DNA of 5,112 nucleotides from positions 1-5,112 of the forward strand of contig VGGM01000145.1 of assembly GCA_016868515.1 (NCBI GenBank), read 5' to 3'. A program made the position numbers and the translations under genes. The notes beneath the pieces were generated by a model. The model worked only from the letters and a program-made list of their open reading frames with translations. It was not told the origin of the DNA and did not search any database. Source of the DNA: Bacteroidota bacterium (lineage in GTDB: Bacteria; Bacteroidota; Bacteroidia; Bacteroidales; VadinHA17). Shown here piece by piece: positions 1 through 5,112 of the stretch (its first letter is position 1; each line of letters opens with the position of its first letter).

Positions 1-606
1 GCACACGTCAGGGGAGGAAGTGAGATGGGTACGAAGTGGTATGAAGATGGAAAACTCCTTAAGAAAATCAACACCTTCACCGATTTCAACGACTGTGCAA
101 GGTTTCTCATTTCTCAGAATTACACCAGTCCCGAGAATCTGTTTGCCATGGGTGGCAGTGCCGGTGGCCTTCTGATGGGTGCAATAGTCAACATGGCTCC
201 CGGGCTTTATAGGGGTGTTGTTGCAGCCGTTCCTTTCGTCGATGTTGTTACCACCATGCTTGATGCGACAATTCCCCTTACCACATTTGAATGGGACGAG
301 TGGGGCGATCCGAGGGAAAAGGAGTATTATGACTATATGCTCAGCTATTCACCTTACGACCAGGTAGAGGCAATGGATTATCCCAACATACTGGTTACCA
401 CCGGGTTCTGGGATTCCCAGGTACAGTACTGGGAACCCGCGAAGTGGGTGGCAAAGCTCCGCGAAATGAAAACCGACGACAATATACTTGTTATGGACTG
501 CAATATGACCACTGGCCATGGTGGCGCATCAGGCAGGTTTGAGAGGCTTAAATCAACTGCCCTCGAGTATGCCTTTATCCTTGATCTTGCCGGAATCAGG
601 AAATAG
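1..606 (+). CDS. ptrB: Oligopeptidase B (protease II), S9 family serine peptidase, C-terminal part
   Basis: The reading frame is open from the first base, so the gene starts left of the window and only the last 201 residues are seen. Oligopeptidase B cleaves short peptides after Arg or Lys; the missing part would hold the beta-propeller and the start of the alpha/beta-hydrolase domain. The visible part opens with [10 protein letters not shown] and [14 protein letters not shown], both hallmarks of this enzyme. The nucleophile Ser lies in GGSAGG (window residue 53, codon 157-159), the Asp in [12 protein letters not shown] (residue 138, codon 412-414) and the His in [10 protein letters not shown] (residue 173, codon 517-519). 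The Ser-Asp and Ser-His spacings of 85 and 120 residues match, as I recall, those of the E. coli enzyme. The acidic pair near FEWDEWGDP (residues 97 and 99) fits a pocket for basic P1 side chains. The C-terminus is intact and ends in DLAGIRK. Whether the protein is cytoplasmic or carries a signal peptide cannot be judged. The gene converges on the M28 peptidase gene with a 19-base gap. Confidence 0.95.
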   Translation, partial: AHVRGGSEMGTKWYEDGKLLKKINTFTDFNDCARFLISQNYTSPENLFAMGGSAGGLLMGAIVNMAPGLYRGVVAAVPFVDVVTTMLDATIPLTTFEWDEWGDPREKEYYDYMLSYSPYDQVEAMDYPNILVTTGFWDSQVQYWEPAKWVAKLREMKTDDNILVMDCNMTTGHGGASGRFERLKSTALEYAFILDLAGIRK

Positions 607-625
607 TCATCAACCGGGCCATTAG

Positions 626-2191
626 TTACCTCGCCGGCTGTTGTGCGGGTTGAGGTTTCCTTGGGAATTTCCCGTCCATCATGGCTGCATTGTATGCAAG
701 AAGAGCAACCACGGTGGCATTATGCTTAAGGTCGTCCATAATGAGTCTTTCGTAGGTATCCATAACTGTGTGATAGCCACGGTTGTATTCAATTGGGTCT
801 TGTATGAACTGGAATCCCGGAAGCCCGGCACCATCGAACGAAACATGGTCGGTACTGCCGGTATTTCTCATAGTAATTGTTGAGCAGCCCATATCTGCCA
901 GGGGTTTGAACCATTCTTCGAAGTATGGTTTAGCTGCCTCATTGCCCTGCAAATAAATGCCTCTGAATTTTCCGGTGCCGTTGTCCATATTGAAATAGAC
1001 CTGGAATTTTTCATGGCCCGGCAGAATCTCTCTTGTGCCTGCTGCCATCAGGTATTTCTCGACATATCCCCTTGAGCCGTGGAGCCCCTGTTCTTCACCA
1101 CCCCAGAGGGCAACCCTGATGGTTCTTCTTGGTTTTAATCCCGATGCATTCAGTATTCTGAGTGCTTCCATCATCACGATGCAACCTGACGCGTTGTCGG
1201 CGGCCCCGGTTCCCCCGTGCCATGAATCGTAATGGCCCCCGAGGAGTACAATCTCATCCTTTAGCTTTGGGTCTGTCCCTGGTATTTCACCCATTACGTT
1301 CAGAACCTTATTGGTATTGTTGAAACGGTTAAGTATCTCTATTTCCATCTCAACCGGGATGTTGTGTGCAAGCATTCTCTCCATGCGGCCGTAAGCCTCA
1401 ATCGGGATATTTACCTGACATATTGGCTCTGGCTGACCCATTGTATGGCTGCCACCGTTTGCCCTCGGTACATTGAAAGTACCGGAGTTGTTGAGAATTA
1501 CACCCACCTCTTCCTTTGCCAGGAATTCAGTTATCTGCCTGCGCAGTGTCATCTGGTTGGCAATGTTACCGGGCCCGCTTCCTGCTGTGGGAGGAGTTCT
1601 TCTTTCACCAGGTTGTTGCTGCGCGGCGGGGGGATTTGCCATATTTTGCAGCTCTTCGTCGGTGTAGCGCCTCGCAAGGGGCTGGAAGCTGGCCTGGTAT
1701 CTGGCTGTCGATGGCAGCATCACGATTTTACCCTTCAGCTTTCCGGCATATTTACCGAAATCCTCTTCTGTACTAATCTGCACCAGAACTACATTCCCCT
1801 TTATTGCTCCGTTTGTACTGCCGGTCCAGGCAACCGGATTGGCAGCAAAAGCCGTGTAATATGGGCTTGTCATGGCCACATAGGTTTTATAATTATCCCA
1901 TCCGCCGCGTGTAAATTCACGTACCTCTTCAATCTGTATATTCCTGAAGCCGTATTCCTCCATCTTCTTCCTGGCTATCTCATTTCCCCTGTCACCACCG
2001 GCCGATGCCGTAAGCCTGGGACCTGCAAAGTCAGTCATCCAGAAACTCAGCTCCTCAACATCGGAATTGTTCATTCCTGTTTCAATAATTCTGCCTACGA
2101 CAGCCGGGTCGGGTTTATATACCTGAGCCTGAAGCGTGGAAGCTGCAACAGCCAGCAGAACCAGTAAGTTCATCACTCTTCTCAATCTCAT
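626..2191 (-). CDS. Secreted M28 family zinc peptidase with PA-like domain (carboxypeptidase Q-like)
   Basis: A 521-residue protein predicted to be exported and to hydrolyse peptides with a two-zinc centre. Residues 1-22 form a signal peptide: Arg-rich start, hydrophobic core LLVLLAVAAS, likely SPase I cut after LQA. There is no lipobox Cys. Residues from about 127 to 275 look like a protease-associated (PA) domain within the M28 fold, broken by a Pro/Gln-rich stretch (187-208). Metal and catalytic residues are all present: His320 in GGHYDSW, Asp332 in ADNASG, catalytic Glu366 and ligand Glu367 in WGGEEQG, Asp403 in FNMDNGTG, and His474 in YHTVMDT. The short 12-residue His-Asp spacing and the GGHYDSW motif recall carboxypeptidase Q more than the Aeromonas aminopeptidase type; exact substrates are unknown. 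The ATG at 2191 is preferred because it gives a compact signal peptide. The frame also opens at a GTG at 2224 (11 more residues), and an ATG at 2173 is possible. No Shine-Dalgarno is seen. The tail is also Pro/Gln-rich (PQPAQQPAR). Confidence 0.92.
   Translation of the reverse strand: MRLRRVMNLLVLLAVAASTLQAQVYKPDPAVVGRIIETGMNNSDVEELSFWMTDFAGPRLTASAGGDRGNEIARKKMEEYGFRNIQIEEVREFTRGGWDNYKTYVAMTSPYYTAFAANPVAWTGSTNGAIKGNVVLVQISTEEDFGKYAGKLKGKIVMLPSTARYQASFQPLARRYTDEELQNMANPPAAQQQPGERRTPPTAGSGPGNIANQMTLRRQITEFLAKEEVGVILNNSGTFNVPRANGGSHTMGQPEPICQVNIPIEAYGRMERMLAHNIPVEMEIEILNRFNNTNKVLNVMGEIPGTDPKLKDEIVLLGGHYDSWHGGTGAADNASGCIVMMEALRILNASGLKPRRTIRVALWGGEEQGLHGSRGYVEKYLMAAGTREILPGHEKFQVYFNMDNGTGKFRGIYLQGNEAAKPYFEEWFKPLADMGCSTITMRNTGSTDHVSFDGAGLPGFQFIQDPIEYNRGYHTVMDTYERLIMDDLKHNATVVALLAYNAAMMDGKFPRKPQPAQQPAR
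1568..1633 (-). other. Low-complexity Pro/Gln/Gly insertion inside the M28 protein
   Basis: This segment encodes residues 187-208 of the M28 peptidase: PPAAQQQPGERR followed by TPPTAGSGPG. It is poor in hydrophobic residues and likely a flexible surface loop between the elements of the PA-like domain. It is in frame, and the flanking sequence stays typical of the family, so it is a natural insertion and not a sign of a frameshift. Confidence 0.6.
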
Positions 2192-2271
2192 GACATTTGG
2201 ATTTTTAGGTGTAACACTAATCACTTGTTAATGTAAAAATAGCTATATGCCCTGTCGGACTGCAGGATTAG

Positions 2272-2304
2272 TCTGTTAATTAACATTAATTAACTGTAAA
2301 TTTG
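2272..2304 (+). promoter_or_regulatory. Candidate Bacteroidota-type promoter of mutS2
   Basis: TAAATTTG at 2297-2304 is a full match to the TAnnTTTG -7 consensus of Bacteroidota sigma factors. The upstream -33 element is poor: TCTG at 2272-2275 agrees with TTTG at three of four bases, with a 21-base spacer. Only 19 bases separate the -7 element from the ATG at 2324, so the leader would be about 15 bases long. That is compatible with Bacteroidota translation starts that do not use a Shine-Dalgarno. Confidence 0.45.
2276..2294. repeat. Tandem direct repeat TTAATTAAC, period 10
   Basis: The 9-mer TTAATTAAC occurs at 2276-2284 and again at 2286-2294, one helical turn apart. Each copy contains the palindrome TTAATTAA, and the first extends to the perfect 10-bp palindrome GTTAATTAAC (2275-2284). 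It sits directly upstream of the mutS2 -7 element and overlaps the -33 to -7 spacer. It could be an operator or just an AT-rich promoter segment; the sequence alone does not decide. Confidence 0.6.
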
Positions 2305-2323
2305 TGGCTTTCATTGTTATGGT

Positions 2324-4786
2324 ATGATCTATCCTGAGAGTTTCGAGAGCAAAGTCGGGTTTAGCCGAATACGGGAGATGCTGGCAGATTACTGTACCGG
2401 TGCTTCGGGCAGGGAGTATGTCAGCGAGATCGGCTTTTCCTCCAGGGCCGGTGAAGTGCACACGATGCTCGATGAAACATGGGAGATGCAGCATCTGCTC
2501 AATGCTGCAGAACCTTTCTACCTCGATAATTCGCATGATATCAGGCCCGCAATGGTTAAAATCAGGGTGGCAGGAGCGTATATAACAACCGAAGAACTCT
2601 TTACTCTCAGAAAACACCTTGAGTCGCTCCGGCTGGTAATTGCCTATTTCAGGAAAACCGGTGAGATGATCAGCCCAACCCTTCGGTCTCAGGCTATGAA
2701 CGTAAAATATTATCCTGCCGTGGTTGAATTGACAGACAGGATAATTGACAAAAACGGAGTAATCAGGGAAACTGCATCGCCAAAACTTAAGGAGATAAGG
2801 TCTGAACTTACGGCTTTGTCTGCCCGGGTTACCAAAAGGCTTCAGGCAGTACTGAAGAGTGCAAGGGCTGAAGGTGTGGTTGACCCCGATGCTTCAGTGT
2901 CGGTCAGAAACGGCCGTTGCGTAATACCGGTTAATGTATACAATAAGAGAAAGATAGCCGGACTTATTCATGACCAGTCAGCATCGGGCAAAACGGTGTA
3001 TATTGAGCCGGCTGAGGTGGTGGAGATAAACAACGATATTGTTGAACTTGAGTACGGGGAGAAGCGGGAGATTGTAAGGATACTTACCGAGGCCTCCGAC
3101 AGAATCCGCCCTTACATTGATGATATCCACGATGGGGCGCAATACCTTGGCAGGCTTGACTTTATCAGGGCCAAAGCCCTCCTCGGAAACAGGCTGGGCT
3201 CAACAAGGCCTGTCCTGAGAAAGGAACCGGGGCTAAGATGGACCAGGGCGATACACCCGCTATTGTACACTGCATTTGAGAAGCTGCCCGACAGGGTAGT
3301 TGTTCCGCTTGATATTGAACTTGAACCCGGAAACCGGATAATTGTGATCTCCGGCCCTAACGCCGGAGGCAAGTCGGTTTGCCTGAAAACAACAGGACTG
3401 CTTCAGTATATGCTCCAGTGCGGACTTACCATTCCTGTCGGGGAGGGTTCAGAGTCAGGCCTGTTCGGCAGTATATTCATTGATATAGGAGATGAGCAGA
3501 GCATTGAGAACGATCTTAGTACATATAGTTCACATCTTCAGTCGATGAAGCTATTTCTGAGGTATGCAGGAGAGGATTCACTTATTCTTATCGATGAGTT
3601 TGGCGCCGGTACAGAACCTGCTATAGGCGGTGCAATTGCCGAGGCTATCCTTTCTGAACTGAACAGAAAAGGGGTTTTCGGGGTAATAACGACACACTAT
3701 ACAAACCTGAAGCATTTTGCATCGAATACGCCCGGGATAGTGAATGGTGCAATGATGTTTGATAATCACCTGATGCAACCTCTCTTCAGGCTTGTTACAG
3801 GAAAGCCCGGAAGTTCCTTCGCTTTTGAAATAGCCAGAAAAATAGGACTACCCGAGAGTGTTCTCAATTCAGCTTCGGAGAAAGCCGGAAAGGAGAATGT
3901 TGTTTATGATAAATTCCTGAGGGATATTGCCCGCGACAGGAGGTACTGGGAGAAGAAAAGGGAGTCGGTGCGAAAGCATGAGAGAAGGCTGGAAGAACTG
4001 GAACAGAATTTTGAGTCGGAGCTGAAGCAAATAAACGATAAGAAAAAGGAGATTATGGCTGCTGCCAGAAAGGAGGCAGAGAACCTTCTTTCGGGCTCAA
4101 ACCGGATAATCGAGAATACTATCAGGGAGATCAGGGAGTCGGAGGCAGAACGTGAGAGGACACGGGAAGCGAGACGCAAGCTGGAAGAATTCAGGGAGCA
4201 GGTAACCGGCTCTGAAAAGAAAGTAGAAACCCCGGCACTGAATCGAAGGGCAGAGAAACAAAAACCGGTTGGAAAGAAACGTGATTCCTCATCCGTCAGG
4301 GCCTCAGCAGATACACCATGGAAGCCTGCAACCGGTACTTATGTAAAGATGTCAGAATCGGACGGAGCCGGAGTAGTTGAGGATATTAATGATACAGTTG
4401 CCAGCGTCAGATTCGGTAATGTAATAATCAGACTTCCGGTTGAAAAGCTTCAGCCAACCTCAAAGGCTGAATTTGACCGGCAGCACAGGCACCAGACCAA
4501 ACCTGTACTTGACTGGGAATCAACAGCCAGAAAATCCGGTTTCAGTCCCCAACTCGACCTCCGGGGCATGAAAACCGAAGAAGCTCTGCCTAAGGTTCAG
4601 GAATTCCTCGACCGGGCATGGATGATCAGCTACCCTTCCGTAAGGATCCTCCATGGGAAGGGATACGGCATATTAAGGCAGCAGATAAGGCAGTACCTGT
4701 CCACTCTGGGATATCTGAGATCGTTCGATGATGCCCCGGTTGAGCAGGGCGGTTCCGGAATCACCATTGTGGAGCTTGACGTCTAG
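2324..4786 (+). CDS. mutS2: Endonuclease MutS2 (MutS-family ATPase with C-terminal Smr domain)
   Basis: A complete 820-residue MutS2, close to the usual size of about 780-840. It lacks the MutS mismatch-reading N-terminal domains. The order is: core/lever-clamp region (about 1-320); ATPase (about 321-525) with Walker A GPNAGGKS (344-351), GDEQSIEND then STYSSHLQS (from 399), Walker B LILIDEFGAGTEP (420-432, Asp424-Glu425) and TTHYTNLKHF (His458); charged coiled coil (about 528-625); basic Ser-rich linker (627-666); KOW-like segment (about 669-711); Smr domain with LDLRG (744-748), HGKGYGILR (777-785) and a GGSGITIVELDV end. All key motifs are intact. Family members bind branched DNA and restrain recombination; in Bacillus subtilis MutS2 (RqcU) also acts on collided ribosomes. 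Which role applies here is not visible. The ATG at 2324 is chosen because MIYPESFE is the usual family N-terminus. The gene stands alone, divergent from the M28 gene. Confidence 0.97.
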   Translation: MIYPESFESKVGFSRIREMLADYCTGASGREYVSEIGFSSRAGEVHTMLDETWEMQHLLNAAEPFYLDNSHDIRPAMVKIRVAGAYITTEELFTLRKHLESLRLVIAYFRKTGEMISPTLRSQAMNVKYYPAVVELTDRIIDKNGVIRETASPKLKEIRSELTALSARVTKRLQAVLKSARAEGVVDPDASVSVRNGRCVIPVNVYNKRKIAGLIHDQSASGKTVYIEPAEVVEINNDIVELEYGEKREIVRILTEASDRIRPYIDDIHDGAQYLGRLDFIRAKALLGNRLGSTRPVLRKEPGLRWTRAIHPLLYTAFEKLPDRVVVPLDIELEPGNRIIVISGPNAGGKSVCLKTTGLLQYMLQCGLTIPVGEGSESGLFGSIFIDIGDEQSIENDLSTYSSHLQSMKLFLRYAGEDSLILIDEFGAGTEPAIGGAIAEAILSELNRKGVFGVITTHYTNLKHFASNTPGIVNGAMMFDNHLMQPLFRLVTGKPGSSFAFEIARKIGLPESVLNSASEKAGKENVVYDKFLRDIARDRRYWEKKRESVRKHERRLEELEQNFESELKQINDKKKEIMAAARKEAENLLSGSNRIIENTIREIRESEAERERTREARRKLEEFREQVTGSEKKVETPALNRRAEKQKPVGKKRDSSSVRASADTPWKPATGTYVKMSESDGAGVVEDINDTVASVRFGNVIIRLPVEKLQPTSKAEFDRQHRHQTKPVLDWESTARKSGFSPQLDLRGMKTEEALPKVQEFLDRAWMISYPSVRILHGKGYGILRQQIRQYLSTLGYLRSFDDAPVEQGGSGITIVELDV

Positions 4787-4856
4787 AAAAGACCAGAACA
4801 TCTTTACTTCAATCCCTGTCAATATTTTTTTGTGTCGCGTCAGTTTAATACTTCTG
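4787..4856. other. Convergent intergenic spacer between mutS2 and the M16 peptidase gene
   Basis: This 70-bp AT-rich gap lies between two gene ends facing each other. A run of seven T (4825-4831) is present on the plus strand, but no convincing GC-rich hairpin precedes it. The only stem just after mutS2 is GTCT/AGAC (4781-4793), too short to call. No gene fits here. Confidence 0.5.
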
Positions 4857-5112
4857 TCAGTACCCAAAAATATCTGTGAGTGTCAGCTCTTCTACATCAC
4901 CGAGTTTATCGAGCACTTTGAAATCAAGCATCTTCTTGTTGCCTACAATCAGGTAGGAGTAATTCCGTCCCTTCAGGAATCCGTTAAAGAAGCTCTCCAT
5001 CTCGGGAAGAGTAATTCCGGCTGCCCTTTCGTATGTGTTTTTCCTGATATCAAAATCAATACCCTGTTGATTAAGTGAATACCACGAGCTGAACATTGAT
5101 CTGTTTGTAATC
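4857..5112 (-). CDS. Probable M16 (insulinase-type) zinc peptidase, C-terminal end only
   Basis: The frame is open to the right edge, so the gene begins beyond the window; the last 84 residues and the TGA stop are seen. Internal Met codons such as the one at 5096 are not the start. The fragment reads like the C-terminal domain of Bacteroidota M16 proteases: a helix ending in SLNQQGIDFDIRKN, then TYERAAGITLPEMESFFN, the strand YSYLIVGNKK, a helix around FKVLDKLGDVEELTL, and the ending DIFGY. The HxxEH zinc site belongs to the N-terminal half and is not visible, so activity cannot be judged; M16 proteins also include inactive partner subunits. Members in this phylum are usually exported, but no signal peptide can be seen. 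The gene converges on mutS2. The family call rests on the ending and on recalled similarity to related proteins, and is the least certain of the four. Confidence 0.75.
   Translation of the reverse strand, partial: ITNRSMFSSWYSLNQQGIDFDIRKNTYERAAGITLPEMESFFNGFLKGRNYSYLIVGNKKMLDFKVLDKLGDVEELTLTDIFGY

Larger units (their letters stand above)
2192..2323. promoter_or_regulatory. Divergent intergenic region between the M28 peptidase gene and mutS2
   Basis: This 132-bp AT-rich spacer must carry the promoters of both flanking genes, which are transcribed away from each other. Toward mutS2 there is a clear -7-like TAAATTTG (2297-2304). Toward the M28 gene the best candidate is TATTTTTA on the minus strand (2234-2241). 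It matches TAnnTTTG except for the final G and has no obvious -33 partner, so it is weak. If real, transcription would begin near 2228-2225, leaving a leader of roughly 35 bases before the ATG at 2191 and disfavouring the GTG at 2224. A repeated TTAATTAAC lies at 2276-2294. No Shine-Dalgarno sequence is present before either start. Confidence 0.55.

Noticed and set aside
1364..2167. A 267-codon open frame on the plus strand, antisense to the M28 gene
   Set aside because: Its translation is rich in Cys, His and scattered aromatic residues with no recognisable domain, and it lies wholly inside the M28 gene, whose motifs are unmistakable. It is a shadow of the codon pattern on the opposite strand.
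2276..2617. A 113-codon minus-strand frame overlapping the mutS2 start and promoter
   Set aside because: The translation has no family resemblance, and it is antisense to the conserved N-terminus of MutS2 and ends inside the AT-rich spacer.
3904..4179. A 91-codon minus-strand frame rich in Ser, Phe and Leu that could look like a membrane protein
   Set aside because: It is the reverse complement of the Lys/Glu/Arg-rich coiled coil of MutS2; such coiled-coil codons commonly yield Ser/Phe/Leu-rich antisense frames.
4781..4831. Possible rho-independent terminator after mutS2
   Set aside because: The seven-T run at 4825-4831 has no stable stem directly before it, and the GTCT/AGAC stem is four base pairs and too far away.
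4728..5078. A 116-codon plus-strand frame spanning the end of mutS2 and the M16 gene
   Set aside because: It overlaps two better-supported genes, and its protein is unlike known families and full of chance hydrophobic and Cys residues.
1..5112. A new defence or mobile system in this window
   Set aside because: All four genes fall into known families with intact motifs, and there is no transposase, integrase, toxin-like small gene, repeat array or tRNA edge.

Overview
The window looks like ordinary chromosomal DNA from a member of the Bacteroidota. This is inferred from four things: the protein styles, including the M16 C-terminus ending in DIFGY and the M28 signal peptide ending LQAQ; the lack of Shine-Dalgarno sequences before the starts; AT-rich spacers between genes of mixed base composition; and a TAnnTTTG-type -7 element. 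No genus can be named from the sequence.

Layout from left to right. Positions 1-606 (+) hold the C-terminal 201 residues of oligopeptidase B (S9 prolyl oligopeptidase family), with the whole Ser-Asp-His triad present. Nineteen bases later and convergent with it, 626-2191 (-) encodes a secreted M28 zinc peptidase with a PA-type domain, resembling carboxypeptidase Q. A 132-bp AT-rich divergent spacer (2192-2323) separates it from 2324-4786 (+), a full-length MutS2 with MutS core, ATPase, coiled-coil linker, KOW-like segment and C-terminal Smr nuclease domain. A 70-bp convergent spacer follows. Then 4857-5112 (-) gives the last 84 residues of a probable M16 (insulinase-type) zinc peptidase that begins outside the window.

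The genes alternate in strand, so none forms an operon with another inside the window. Three of the four encode peptidases: one for peptides with basic residues, one exported exo-/di-peptidase-like enzyme, and one M16 protease. They may together serve peptide breakdown, but the alternating strands give no evidence of co-regulation. MutS2 is a housekeeping nucleic-acid or ribosome-rescue factor and appears functionally unrelated.

I found no RNA gene, mobile element, CRISPR array or evident new system. The most notable small signals are a 10-bp-period TTAATTAAC direct repeat in the divergent promoter region and a Pro/Gln-rich insertion in the M28 protein.
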